Positions 43,901-55,317 of a stretch of 64,000 nucleotides of DNA are shown here, in pieces. Each line of letters opens with the position of its first letter. Positions within the stretch are counted from its first letter, which is position 1. The notes beneath the pieces are model-generated. The model saw only the letters and a list, made by a program, of their open reading frames with translations. It ran no database searches and had not been told where the DNA came from. The DNA comes from Cerioporus squamosus (lineage: Eukaryota; Basidiomycota; Agaricomycetes; Polyporales; Polyporaceae). The stretch is from the NCBI GenBank assembly GCA_022592435.1, contig JABYQS010000001.1:620001-684000 (forward strand). Direction: 5' to 3'. A program made the position numbers and the translations under genes.

Positions 43901-45573
43901 TGCGCGATTGCTCTGATGGTCTGACTACCCAGAGGCTAAGGGACCATTTGTAGTACGCCAACACACTACGACTCGTCATGCCTGATGGCCGTCAATTCCT
44001 CCTGCAAGCTCCTGACGAGAGGGAGATGAACGAGTGGATCGCGCGTATAAACTACGCAAGCGCGTTCAAGACCGCTGGCGTCCGCATGCGTTCACTCGGC
44101 CTTTCGAGCAGGGACATCGAGCTGACGGGTATGGCTGCTGCTGCATCCCACCTGAAGGACGTGAAGCATAACCTGGGGAAGGCGCCTTCGCCTGTGGTGC
44201 GCACGTGGAACGGGAGGTTGTCGGAGGATCTCGATATTGTCTCCCGCGGTGCCGGGGACTCGGAACCGACGTTGCCATCCAACGCTAGTGCGGAGGGTTC
44301 GCGCGCTAGACACAGTACTGCCGGCTCGATCAGCTCCGACCCGAGCACCCCGCCATACGAGAACTCGTCTCGGCTGTTCAAGGCGACCTTCGACGAGGTT
44401 AAGACCGAGCTTGCGACGGCCAAATGGCGGTCACTGGACGAGATGAGCATACGCTCCTCGCGGAAGCGTGCGTATAGCTTGGAGTCGGTGCTCGGTTCTC
44501 CAGGGTTCTCTCCCACAGGACGCCCCAGCGGCGACGCGAAGCCCCGGCTATCTTCACGCCCGGAGATCATCAAGTCGAAGGTGGAGGACCTCAACGCGAA
44601 GATTGCGCTTGCGAGGACGCAGCTCGATACGGATATGCGCTTCGTTCGGAACCTGGCCGTCTTGACTCCCTTCCAGCGTGCGACGCGCGACAGGGTTCAG
44701 GCGGCCGTGCAGAACGTCGCGAAGCGCGTCATGCAGGTCCGGCTCGATATCGAGAAGTTGGTCTGCCATCGCGACGTTCTCACTGCGGACCTTGCGGCGG
44801 AGGAGCGCGACTGGCAGCGAACCAAGAGGCTGGCGATGCGTGCTGCGACCCAGAAGATTGCCAGTCAGCGCGAGCACGACCGCGCCGCGGAGCAGGAGGC
44901 TGAACGTGTCCAGGAGGCCGAACGAGAGCGTTTACCCAAGCTCACCTTGTCCGCGTACGTGGATCAGACGGAGCCGCAACCGGTTTCGTCGCCTGTGACG
45001 ATTCCCCACTCGGGGAAGTCGGCACACTCTCGTGGGCCGGATTCGTCCGTGGCAGATTCGTTCCAATCTGCGGCATCTGGAGCATCGTCGACGTGGCACG
45101 GTCGACAGCGTAGTGCGACTGTGACGGTTAGCTCGCCCCACTCATCCACGACATCACCGGTCGAGCGTGGAAGCTTCACCGCATCCGACACCTCGTTCCC
45201 CTCCCTGGACTCGCCAGGACGCCAGCGGGCAGCGCCACTCACTGCGCAGAACTCGATGGACAGCACTGCGACCACGGACGAGGGCGCGGCGCATGAGAAG
45301 TTCTACACTGCACCTGAGATGCCCGAGGAACAGGCCGAGGAGTGGAACAAGACGCGGGCTGCGAAGCGGGTGTCTCTGGTGAAGCTGCCGTCGGACCTCC
45401 GGATGTCCATTCTGTTTGGGAAACATGCGCGGGAGGAGGCGAGCACCCCGGAACTTCCTGAGGACACGGCTGCGACACCGACGTCGACTTCCTCGCCTTC
45501 GCCAGCGAGGCGGAGCAGTTTGAGTCCGTACGACAAGCAACCTGGTGCGACGGTGGCCATGCTGGACTTGTAG
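40964..45573 (+). CDS. Sec7-PH domain Arf guanine nucleotide exchange factor
   Basis: Activates Arf-type GTPases at membranes; architecture is like PSD/EFA6 and yeast Yel1. Six exons (40964-42600, 42649-42845, 42904-43040, 43095-43298, 43357-43899, 43954-45573) give 1,445 aa. The first 520 residues are Ser/Pro-rich and disordered. The Sec7 domain covers about 525-690. The catalytic glutamate finger is Glu585 in GLPRETQQIDRVIEAF. The second Sec7 motif is PYILAFSLIMLHTDAFN. A PH domain follows at about 775-950 (GVFVIKVTKVGLLLRK, KWREWCVLLTGSQLLFF, QAPDEREMNEWIARINYASA). After that come a coiled coil at about 1110-1240 and another Ser/Thr-rich tail. Plasma-membrane or endosomal action is inferred from the PH domain and EFA6-like layout. 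Sec7-PH identity is secure. Confidence 0.9.
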
Positions 45574-46421
45574 GACTGTCAGTGTCACCGCACAGGGCCT
45601 GGGGGCGGTGAGGTGATGTCGGGTAGGTGTGGCGTCGCTGTGTCGTGTCGTGAATCTGTCGCTTTGCATTGCATCCTCTGTACATTCCGCACCGCATACA
45701 TAGTCACTGTTAGGTCGTTAACTTTAGTTGGACTGGAACCGTTTGTTTGCATCTCGTCGCTCGCTAGGAGTCTCATCATTACATATCCTCTCGTCGTGTT
45801 CACTGTTGCATCCGTCCTGCATTTCATTATTAGCACGTTGCATACTTAGATTCTCCGTCTCAGGCTGTTCGTTGTGGCACTTGCACAATCCACAGGATTG
45901 GTGCGGAACCCGAGTTCGCTGCGGCGTCCGTGGCAGAGGCTTGCAGCATGCGCTACGACATATCCGGTGTCCACGCCATTGGCCGGCGAGGTGCCCGAGG
46001 GAAGAAGCCAATCCCAGGCAGACGGGACAGCCGGAAGGGGCGCGAGGGCGTGTGAGCGGGCTGCACCTGCCTGATGCGGGGGAGTAGGAACGCGAGATCG
46101 TGGATGGCGTATCCAGGCTGGTTTTGCCGCAGACGCGTCTGCTGGTCCTCACTTCCGGGCAAGACAACAATGCGCTGGTCGCCGTCCTTATTTTCTCGCG
46201 CCTTCTCTCCTGCGCCCATCCGCCGTGGGGTGCGGCCCATGTCTTTCTCCCCGTCCCCCTGAGCTCCCTCCTTCCTGTTTGCTGCCTGCTTTCCTCTAAT
46301 CGTCCGCCTTCACATGTACAGTCTGAACTAGTCGACGCCCCCATCTGCCCATCAGTCATTTTCCGTCAGCACCGTTTGCTCTACTGCGCCCTCTGTCACC
46401 GCTCTCGCACTCGCCCCAGCC
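45574..46421. other. Intergenic, no gene recognised
   Basis: About 850 bp. A minus-strand frame over 45724-46359 is Ser/Arg/Cys-rich and lacks any domain, so it is treated as chance. The part before 46422 is C/T-rich, a probable long 5' UTR. Confidence 0.4.
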
Positions 46422-49177
46422 ATGCTTCTGTCAAACCCAAACCGTAAGAGCTTCTCGCTCTCTCTTAATCTCCCATTGTCAAGGACGTCCTCGTCTACCC
46501 GGTCCAAGGATCGCCACAACTCCCCGCACTCCCCAATGCGTGCCGGCTTTCCCTCGCCCCACAGCCCGCTAGTACCCGCGTCCTTGCATCTGAAGCCGGA
46601 GCAGCCTATCCTTCCTATCTCTCTCGCGGACGCTCTCGACCCGAGCGAGAAGATGAAGTTACTCCGGAAGACGAGGAAGTTGAGCCGCATCCTCGGAGAA
46701 GTGCCCATCCCTGTGTCCATGGAGGAGGCCAACGATTTGCGCCTCGCCGGCCTCCTGGAGGAGCCATGCGCTTCGGCATCCAGCTCCTCGCAGTCCTCGC
46801 CTGAGGGGCCGCCACCGGGAATAGAGCGCAAGGGTTCGCTAAACCTACACCGCAGCGCCACCATGGGTCACAACAGGTTCGTGCAGAAGACTCAGAGCAA
46901 GATGCAACGCACCCGCTCTCTCGCGTCCCTCCGTCCGTCACTTACTCTCCCGACGGAGGCGCTCAACACGCGACCCTCGCCCATCTCCCCGCTTGCCTTC
47001 CCGTACTCCCAGACCCTCGCGCCTCTGCCCGCTTCCCCCGTTTCGCCTGCCAGCGCGTCGGGTGACAGCGGCAAGCAGACAATTGGCCCTTCACGGAGGG
47101 ACTCACTCATCTCCGTCTCTTCCAGACAGCGGCACGACTCGACCGCGTCTTCGATTCTCGTCTTCGAGCGGACCCCAGAACAGGTGCAACGAGCTCGTGC
47201 CGCGAAGCTTGCGCGCCAGCTGGGCGAGAACATCCCTCCGGAGGTGCTCTTACGTGCATCATCACCCCTGCCGCGCTCCCCTCTCGCGTCCCCGTCAACC
47301 ATGTCCTTCGCGGAGTGGGAGACTCAGGAACCCCAGGCCCCCGCCCGGCACTCAGAGTCGTCCACGAAACGCGGCAATCACGACCGCTCGCATCGGAGAC
47401 GCTTGAGCTTGGACGTAAGGACGTTGGTTCGCGGATCTGACTCGAAGGACGCGTCACTCCAGGCTGAGACTTCGAAGCACCGGGTCTTGCACAGAAAGTC
47501 TAAAAGCAGCTTGTCGGCGAAGAGGCGCCGCCCCAGCACCGCGGGCGCAGTGGTGGAGACAGTGAGACGGCCCCCTCCCATGGCGCAGGACTCCGACATA
47601 GAGTCGGACCCGGATGGCGATCTAGCACGACCGCTGACGGAGAAGCAGCGCGCGATGAACGTGCGACGTGCGCGCAAGATGAACCAGGTACGTTGGATGT
47701 TTCGTTAATCGCCACATCGCCTTGCGATCCTGTTGGGCATCGTGCGCTGACCTGCGATCGCTGATTTTGTGTGTAGATGTTTGGAAACGACCCGCCCCCA
47801 GCCCTGTACCAGATCACCAACTTCCGTCCGGCCGCTGCGGATGAGTCGGTGTCTGTTGCGCTCACCATCGCCGACAGTAGGCGCGACTCTCGCGCGACTT
47901 TTGTCTCCATCGCCTCCACCTTCTCTGCACGAGAACTTGATGGCGACGCGCGGCCGAAGCACGAAGAAGGCTCGTCGGGCGAGAATCTCTCACCGCTGAT
48001 CTTCGCGGGCGTGGAGTCGAGACCCCCTTCGGGTGAGCAAATACCATTCACCGGAGCCTCAGTCAAAGGAGACGACGAGTCCGTGCTGCTACCGTATCTG
48101 AACTCCAAGAACGAGTCGCACATGGACTTGCGCCCGGCGTCCCCTACCGGTCTCCCACTCACTTCCCTCAGCCAGCAGTCGGTTGCCAATGCGTCGGCCT
48201 CGAGTGTCTCAATACCACAGTCGACCGCCCCCTCGCAGCAATCGACTGCTCCGCTGAAATACCCGGCTCGCATGTCCCTCCGCGCGAGCCCCCCACCTTT
48301 TCTCAACATGTTCCACTGGGGGTCTTCTCCGGCTTCCCCGCCACCCCTCTCGCCTGTCCAAGCCTCTTCACCGCTGTCAGGGCCAAAGAGCGCGTCGGAG
48401 ACGAGTCCGTCAGATCCGCTCTTCCGCATGCGCCGTATGCGCGCCGCCAAGCTGTCGCGCTTCTTCGGCGTCGGGCTTCAAGACATCACAGGCATGCTCC
48501 CCACAGAGGATCCGATACCGTCGCCCCCCGTTGCTTCCGCGTCGAAGGCCCTCCCGCCCCTTCCTGTTCCCGTTCCCGATCCTGTCCCGCCAGTGCCACC
48601 AGTGCCCTCGCTGTACTCGTCTTACCGGACCGACTCGGCGGAGACGATCCCTCCTACACCTTCGTCTTCCACTTCCGCGCGCCAGTTAGGCACCGGCGTG
48701 CCTAACGCTGACGAGCCGCGCTCCCGCAAGAGCTCGGGCCGCAGCTCAGGACGCCGCAGCCACAGCGCGACGCGCGGTGGACGCCGAGGACAGGCGCCGC
48801 CGCAGCCCCCGACGCCGACAAAGTCGACGTTCTCGACAAAGTCGGCCATGTCGTCCAGCGACAGGCCCGAGCGGAATCCGCCGACCCCGACCAAGTCCAC
48901 GTTCTCCGGCAAGTCCACCCCCTCGAAGGAGCGGGTTAGCACCAGCGGGAACGACCGCGTTGATAGTACCGACCGCACCGACCGCATTGACCGCAACCGG
49001 TCGAACAGCGAGCCAGACGTGTCGTCGCAGCAGGCGTACGGCCGGGCGTTCTCGACGACGGTCGAGGTCGCGGCAGAGTCGCGCAGCAAGTACTTCTTCC
49101 GCGCCAGTCGCCGGCCGACACAGACGGAGGAGCTCGAGATGCACGCCGCGATCAAGCAGCTCCGCAAGATCAAGTAG
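46422..49177 (+). CDS. Large Ser/Pro-rich protein with four copies of an R-x-x-K-L-x-R-x-x-G motif
   Basis: Two exons (46422-47687, 47777-49177) give 888 aa. No known catalytic domain is recognised. Most of the protein is disordered Ser/Pro/Arg sequence with many SP and RRxS sites. Four short ordered-looking segments share a pattern: RKTRKLSRILGEVPIP (about residue 85), RARAAKLARQLGENIPPE (about 255), RRARKMNQMFGNDPPPA (about 415, split by the intron) and RMRAAKLSRFFGVGLQDI (about 645). Each is basic-amphipathic and ends in a Gly followed by an acidic or polar turn. The C-terminus is RSKYFFRASRRPTQTEELEM, ending KQLRKIK. It may be a scaffold or signalling protein with repeated short linear motifs. 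That is inference; similar proteins are likely in other mushrooms. Confidence 0.75.
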
Positions 49178-49657
49178 CGGTGGTCCATGTTCTGCGCCCT
49201 TATGACTCTTCGCTTTATCTATCATCTATCTTACAGCTTCCCTGGCTCCTTCAACCTGCTTTGCGCCTATTCAATCTAGTCATGCCCCAACTGCTACGTT
49301 ATCATTCGTTCAATCGTCGTCCCCCCTTCGCGCGCGCGCCTCCTACTACCCGTACACAGAACACATATCAGGGCCCGCGCCTCCCATGCACATAGCCAGC
49401 CCCTCGGTCTCTCGATGCATATATATACGTACCTACCTACATATTAGTGGCCTTCGGTCGTCTTTCGGTTCCATCCGTGTCGAATAGCTGGGGGCGTTTA
49501 TTTGTTATTGCTGACACGCGGAAAAACTCACGACGCTTGTAACGTTCTTGGATTACGACCACAATGGTGCTCTTGCCCTCCGATTCCGCGCATACGCGAC
49601 CGATCAAGCTCAAGCTAGTCAAGACGCATACAACCACCTCACACCGGCCGCGGTGGC
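49178..49657. other. 3' region and spacer, no gene recognised
   Basis: Probably the 3' UTR of the Ser/Pro-rich gene plus spacer. Contains GCGCGCGC and TATATATACG simple stretches near 49330 and 49421. No coding support. Confidence 0.4.
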
Positions 49658-50152
49658 TCAGGACAAGGTACGTACACTCTCGTTGAATCCAAAGTACATG
49701 CTCCGCGCTGACCCTATCGTACAAGATATACCCCCGAGCCCACCTATGTAGCCCTGCATGTCCTCGACGACCTGGCGCGAGTGCTGCTTCGACTCCTCGC
49801 TGTGGTTCGAGTTGGAGATCGCGGCCTGCGAAGCCACGGTGAGAAAGGCGAGTAGATTGGCACCACGACGTACCTCAGTGCGGCCGCATCCGACTTGACC
49901 GGCTTGAGCCTCAGCGCTGTCAACCTCACCGCGCTCGGTCATCTCGTCGAGACGACGTTGAGCGTCGGCACGGGTCTCCTCCGACTTGTTGGGGTTGTAA
50001 AAGGCACCCTCTGTACTGCTTTATGCATAATGCTAGCGAGGTAAGCTAAGCGAGAAGCTCACTAAAGCCACGAGTAACCTTGTACCCTCAAGAATAGCGT
50101 TAGTCTTCGCAGCAAGCACAGGATGAAAACTCACGTTTCCGGGGTTGGGCAC
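49658..50152 (-). pseudogene. Con-6 paralogue A, start codon lost and stop displaced
   Basis: Belongs to the conidiation-specific protein 6 family (small, disordered, repeat-bearing fungal proteins abundant in spores or resting cells). The exon plan matches the intact paralogue at 50469-50890: PNPGN, then VTRGF, then KGAFYNPNKSEETRADAQ, then AAISNSNHSEESKQHSRQ. Each segment is bounded by proper GT/AG sites. But the first codon is GTG where the paralogues have ATG, and no in-frame ATG lies just upstream. At the other end, the usual stop is missing and the frame runs on for about 27 unrelated residues. No TATA box is seen at the expected distance, unlike the two paralogues. I infer a decaying copy. 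Non-AUG initiation or sequence error are alternatives. Confidence 0.6.
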
Positions 50153-50468
50153 GACAAAACGCGAAGAGATGAATGCGGTGTTAGATGGCCCTGGTGTGAT
50201 GGCACTCTATTCATCGATGTTCATCTCAGAGGACTATACTCTACTATACTGACTTAATTATCTCAGCGCTATGCCCTGACGTCGACGGGGTTCTACTCCT
50301 CCATGGTTATTCTACCGCTTTCACATTTGCCTAACCTTGTAGTAGTCGCTGTAAGCTATTGGATAAGGAATTATCGCAACGTCCCTTGACACTTCAATGC
50401 GGTCACATTCCGCCGATGCTCCGAACAGTCTGCTACATCGCTATCTTACATCGGAGAGGAGGTATCGC

Positions 50469-50890
50469 TCACTGCTCCAGCTCTCCAATCTTGCTACGCG
50501 AACGATCCTTCGTCTCCTCGGAAACGTTGGGGTTGTTAATGGCGGCCTGCAAACAGTCAATCAGTCAACATTCATTCGTTTGTTATTCAAACAGGAGTCG
50601 TGGACCCACCTTGTGACCTTGCTTAACTTGAGCGGCATGCGCCTCATCGCTGTTAGCCTCGCCGCTAGCTTGCATGTCCTTGAGACGGTTCTCGATCTTC
50701 TCGCGATTCTCCTCCTTAGTGTTGGGGTTGGAGAGTCCAGCCTCTGTCGTAACGTCACAATGAGGAACGATGCAATGATGAAACGACGAAACGACGTACT
50801 GAGACCACGAGCAACCTAGCAGCGACGTTATAAGGATCATGGCCAAAGGCAGCAAGGCACAAGAATACTCACGTTTCCGGGGTTGGCCAT
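50469..50890 (-). CDS. Conidiation-specific protein 6 (Con-6) paralogue B
   Basis: Four tiny exons (50873-50890, 50800-50815, 50610-50743, 50469-50546) give 81 aa. Exon one codes MANPGN, exon two VARGL. Then come the two family repeats: GLSNPNTKEENREKIENRL and AINNPNVSEETKDRSRSKI, ending GELEQ. The core motif is N-P-N-x-S/K-E-E-x-K/R. The protein is small, hydrophilic and intrinsically disordered, as usual for Con-6. In Neurospora con-6 is induced during conidiation. In basidiomycetes members are widespread and probably respond to stress, light or starvation; the exact role is unknown. A TATATAAA box about 90 bp upstream indicates strongly regulated expression. Head-to-tail neighbour of the degenerate copy A. 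Confidence 0.85.
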
Positions 50891-50975
50891 GATGACTGTG
50901 TGCAGTTGTGATGCGAGGAGAGTGTACGATGGGTAAGAGGGCGAATTCTGGTACCTCCACGCGGCCGCGACGGGG

Positions 50976-50983
50976 TTTATATA
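50976..50983 (-). promoter_or_regulatory. TATA box of Con-6 paralogue B
   Basis: TATATAAA on the minus strand, 86 bp upstream of the ATG at 50890, the usual fungal spacing. Confidence 0.7.
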
Positions 50984-52972
50984 CGCTGCTGGCGTCGAGT
51001 GACGGAAGCTTGGGATCGCCTTCGTCATCTCGCTGTCTTCACCTTTCTAAGTCGCCTGCCATAAACGGGTGGACAATCGCCAAATTGGGAGGGCCCGACG
51101 CGTCATGACGCGTGACGTCAGCGAAGGACGGTAGGATGTGACGTTGCTGTGGTCGTTGAATCGAGCAGGTGAGGATCTTCACCCGCTTCCTTCGCACTCG
51201 TCTGCACGAGTCAAGCGTCCAAGAAACGATCGTACTTGTTGCAGTACAGGGCGTGGAGACCGCCACCACGGCGGCGCTTCACCAACAACTTGTAGAGCCG
51301 CGAGCGGCATGCAGTACGTCGGGACAGTTTCGTTGTCATATGCTGCAGCGTTGACGAGTCTGACCATAGTGTTGTGACAGGAACAAGTGAGGCATCCGGG
51401 TGCATGACCCGCGGACGTTGCTCCGGTGTGATGTGGAAGCTATCTTCACGAAACGAGCCAATAAGAGATGCCCGCCGACTCGGAAGTGCGCTGTCGGTCG
51501 AGAGAAGCTCGCGGCTGTCGACGCACGAAGGAAGTCGCGGTCGAGTTCCGCCAACCTGCGATCCTCGCCTTCCCCTACGTCAGACCCTTTCGGCCAGACC
51601 GCCGCCTTCCGCCGGACCGGTCTTCTCTCCCGCCCCGTCTCGACCAGCTGGTTCCGTGCGCACGCTAGACATGCGGCTGCTATGTACTATACCTTGGCGT
51701 GCACCGCTGTAGGCCGTAGCTATAGGGCCCGAAGAACAACAAACCGACATATTGCTGCAGTGCTGAATGGACAAAGGTACATTTCCCCGTACGGACGTTC
51801 CGTTCGTCTTGGCGCAGACCTCTGACCTGTCCGCTCAGCCTCCTCCCGACCCAGGCGGTTGTGGTGCCGGTATGAGATACCAACATCAGTCTGGTGCTTC
51901 AGCCTTCTACTAGCCTCGTTCCCATCGAGAGCGGAACTGGCTGCCAAGTCTCGTTCTTGTGACGACGACGAGGATACGATGAGCTCTGGAGTCTGTTGGT
52001 CCTTTCGACACAGACCTGTGCGCCCTCCGCACCCGGTCGTGTCTATCGGACCGACTCCCAAGGGCCCAAAAGTTCCAGCTGCCATCTCTGCAAGATACGG
52101 ACGATCTACATGAAGTACGTTTGCCACGCGGCGATCGACTTCAAACGTCGTCTCCCTGTCCAAGCCATAAGTAGTATGCATGTCGTTGCGGCATGAACCA
52201 GCTGCTGCCGTGACTAATGCCAGCACCGATAGCGGCGGAGATGCGACCGACTGCGCAACTTCAACACAAGGTCGGTGCAGGCTCTCCGGTCATTGTTGTT
52301 GCGTTTCTGACTCTTCTCCTCTCACCTTCCAAACCTTCGTCGTGCTTGGCGACAATGGCAGCTCGTATGATCGGCAGCGCCTTCTAACGCCTCCAAGGAC
52401 GCGCACGGAGGCACACGGCTGTCATGAGTGGTCGCATTCTCTGCTTCTGTTTGCTTCGTGTTGTCACAAGTTGCGGCTGCACGTCAGCACGGCGAGCCTC
52501 AAGGCGATGCGATTATCGCTATCACCGAGCGGCGAGAACAAGGTCTGTCCCTTGCACATGAGCACTCCCAAGCGACCCCTCAATATCGTGTAGTGCCCAA
52601 TCGGGCCCCATAGCAGCAGCTCCGGGGTGCAGTGCAGAAGATATTAAGACCTGCATTGATCCGCATGCTAACATACTTTGACTGTCTTTGGCGAGGGCAA
52701 TTAGGATGAAGCCCTAGGCGCCGGCGCTCAGCGTCCCCGAGGCCTGTCAATCTGTCACTCACTTGCCAGATGAGGTTGACTAGGAACGTCGAGTCCTTGG
52801 TCGCGGCGATCGCAAGTGCATGCACTATATCCATATCCACCCCATCTGCCACCACATATTGTCGAGGCGGTGAGGGCCGAAGGCTCGCGCCCCCGGCAAC
52901 CAAGGACGCAGACAAAGCTTCAAATAGTACCCCCGAGGTCCTCGCGATGCTGCGTGCTGTCCCCGCAACCGC

Positions 52973-52980
52973 TATATAAA
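52973..52980 (+). promoter_or_regulatory. TATA box of the MARVEL-like gene
   Basis: TATATAAA 160 bp upstream of ATG 53140, followed by a CT-rich tract that probably holds the transcription start. Confidence 0.65.
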
Positions 52981-53139
52981 CGTGAGGAGTGCTCTCCCTG
53001 CCCCTGCAGTCTTCTTGTGCTTCCTCCCGGTGCGTCCTGGCCGCTTTTGTCATATGTGCTCGACGATCTGACGTCCTCCAGAGCTTGGTCCCAATCTGTT
53101 GCGGTGTATATTCAGTAGCAGCTCACGCCCTTTATCACG

Positions 53140-54080
53140 ATGTTCTGGCTCTCCATCTTCCGTATCGCCGTCCTTGGTATGTTCATCGTCTGTGACCATC
53201 GCGTCGTATTCTCACAAGTTCATCTGCAGGGTGGGCAAGCCTTTGTGCCGTTATCCTCCTTGGTGTTGGCGCACACGTCCTCGCCTCTGTCGGCGACCTG
53301 CGGTTGCCCACCTTCGCCTGGGCTGGTCTGGCCGTCGCCACGGCTGTTCTCTCTATGGTCACCCTACCCGCCATGTACGTTCACTGCTCCCGAGGTGTCG
53401 CGAGCAACGTTCTGACCCACTGCGCAACAGGCTGGTCGTCGACCTGCTCCGGTCTGGCGCGTTCACGTCGATGATTGTCGTCGAGCTGTCTTGGCTAGGT
53501 ACGTCTCTGCGGCTGTCATGCCAAACTTTCCATGAAGACTGAACATCTGACGGCTCGGCGTAACAGGCTTCCTTGGCATCCTGTTCTTGGCTACCGGTGG
53601 CGCCGCTGCTGCCAACGCCACCGATTTCTGGGTCCAGTGCAACGCCTGGTTCCCCGACGCGGCGCAGACTGTTTGCAACGAGACTTCCGCCGCCGCCGCC
53701 TTCGGTTTCCTTGGTTGGGTTACAGGTAAGTCTCATGCACTCTAGCCTCCATTGCGCCCTCTGTTGTACAGCTTCCGACACTGACTACCTGCCCTCCCCG
53801 TCCAGTCTGGGCGTATACCGGCACGCTGCTCGTCGTCCTCATCGTCCAGGCCCAGCGCGGAAACTACATCTGGCAGCAATCCGTCAAGGGCGTGAACCTC
53901 CAGGGCGGCAACAGCGTCCCTCCTGTGGGTGCTACCACGACCGCGCCTGGCCTGTATGGCACCGAGGCGAAGCCGCACGAGCAGGCCGCACTCAACCCCG
54001 GCCAGCTTCCGTACGCATACCCACCTCCGACGGGACTCTCGCCCCAGCCGACCGGTCAGCCCTCGTACCCGCAAGTGTAA
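53140..54080 (+). CDS. Four-span MARVEL-like membrane protein
   Basis: Five exons (53140-53176, 53230-53374, 53431-53498, 53567-53725, 53806-54080) give 227 aa. Four hydrophobic segments are visible: residues about 3-30 (FWLSIFRIAVLGWASLCAV), 44-63 (AWAGLAVATAVLSMVTLPAM), 77-105 (SMIVVELSWLGFLGILFLAT) and 136-162 (FGFLGWVTVWAYTGTLLVVL). Between the third and fourth lies a short loop with two Cys and N-glycosylation sequons (NATD, NETS). The cytosolic tail is Pro/Gly/Tyr-rich and ends PTGQPSYPQV. The topology and the loop Cys fit the MARVEL domain family found in many mushroom proteins, associated with membrane apposition and vesicle formation. Its strong TATA box and position between Con-6 genes suggest regulated expression. 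Confidence 0.78.
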
Positions 54081-54891
54081 AGTGATACATTGCAGCTGAG
54101 GCTCGTGGAACGTGGTCGATTCGGATGTGGTGGGCGCGCCACACAGTTCATGTCCCGTCATGTCTCCTGGTATTCCTTTCGTTGACTCGGAGGAACCCTA
54201 TGTCTTAATCTGTTGTGCCGTAGCTTGGTGTAACTGTAATACCTCCCTAGTTGCGATCAATGGTTTCTTTCCTGCTCACTTCCTGCTTGTTTTCGTCGTC
54301 CGCGAATCCGAACCACGCCCATGTGAACCCTCTTCGCCCGACCGCACGAGAAGACTTGGAAAGTGCATGACTCATGCATGCGACATTGCGTCAGACATCG
54401 CCGCTGGACCTGCGCCAGAAGACCGCCCCACCGCACCGACTCCGCCCGATGCAGGGTCCCGAGTCCCGACAAGACGGCGGTGCGTACAGGTGTGCGCATC
54501 TCTTCCGGGTTGCTCGTCTCCGCTGGTCCGAATGAACTGCACCCGCGTCTCAAATTACCTAGAAGGTAGGAAGAGAAGGCAGGGTTTGCGGATGGTCATT
54601 CAGTAGCACCGTATCACCGGGGTCGCTTGACGAACGGCCTTTCGTAAGTCCAATGGCCTGTGGATGCCCCGAAGCTAAGAACGAAGGTGGCCATGGGTGA
54701 CGTACCCCTGACATCAACGTCGACGCACCACGTATGGTCGTGACGAGGAATGCAGCAACGGCGGTGGTCGTCATCGGGGACTAGTAGATGTATATAAGAC
54801 CCATGCACTCGAGCAAGACTTCCTAAGAACGCGAACACACCTCGACGACTTCATACTTCCTAGTTACTCAGACATTTACATATCGATCAAC
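54081..54891. other. Intergenic region upstream of Con-6 paralogue C
   Basis: 3' UTR of the MARVEL-like gene and the promoter of Con-6 C. No gene recognised. Contains imperfect ATGCATG(A) palindromes at about 54365-54379. Confidence 0.45.
54791..54798 (+). promoter_or_regulatory. TATA box of Con-6 paralogue C
   Basis: TATATAAG about 100 bp upstream of ATG 54892, matching the arrangement of paralogue B. Confidence 0.7.
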
Positions 54892-55317
54892 ATGTCCAAC
54901 CCCGGAAACGTACGCGTTCTTCGTATCCTGCACTTCAGGGCGAGTTGCTGACCATTGTTGCCCTAATAAGGTCGCCCGCGGTCTCAGTTAGTATCTCGAC
55001 CACATTGCTTCAGCTGGGCGTACTCATTATCATCCCGTACAGAGGCCTCCATCAACAACCCTAACGTCTCTGAGGAGGCGAAGGAGCGCAGCGCGGAGCG
55101 CCTACAGGAGATGGAGAGGTCCGGCGAGCTCGAATCGCGCGAGGCTCATGAGGACAACGTCGCCTATCGGCCACAAGGTATGCTTCACATCAGCTGGTTT
55201 AAGGACGTCCGAGTCACTCACCGCCTCCAATTCCAGGCTGCGCTCAAGAACCCCAACATCTCTGAGGAGGCGAAGCAGCACTCCGCCCAGATTCTTAAAG
55301 AGATGGGACGCGACTGA
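54892..55317 (+). CDS. Conidiation-specific protein 6 (Con-6) paralogue C
   Basis: Exons 54892-54909 (MSNPGN), 54971-54986 (VARGL) and 55043-55317. Two Con-6 repeats are clear: ASINNPNVSEEAKERSAERL and ALKNPNISEEAKQHSAQIL, ending KEMGRD. The paralogues have a third intron between the repeats. Here the equivalent segment (about 55178-55237, bounded by GTATGC and TTCCAG) stays open and in frame when retained, giving 102 aa. Removing it breaks the frame by one. So either the intron is retained, or one base was gained in TATCGGCCACAAG, where the paralogues suggest GGC CAC AAG. The family call is firm, the middle is not. It has its own TATA box and is transcribed away from the MARVEL-like gene. 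Confidence 0.8.

Larger units (their letters stand above)
50891..53139. other. Gene-poor stretch of 2.2 kb
   Basis: Apart from the two TATA boxes at its ends I find no supportable gene. Frames on both strands are Arg/Ser/Thr-rich, without domains or consistent splice sites. It is the longest empty stretch of the window and lies inside the Con-6 cluster, so decayed gene remnants or a regulatory region are possible. Confidence 0.45.

Noticed and set aside
45724..46359. A 211-codon minus-strand frame in the spacer before the Ser/Pro-rich gene
   Set aside because: Ser/Arg/Cys-rich with no domain. It overlaps the probable 5' UTR of the next gene.
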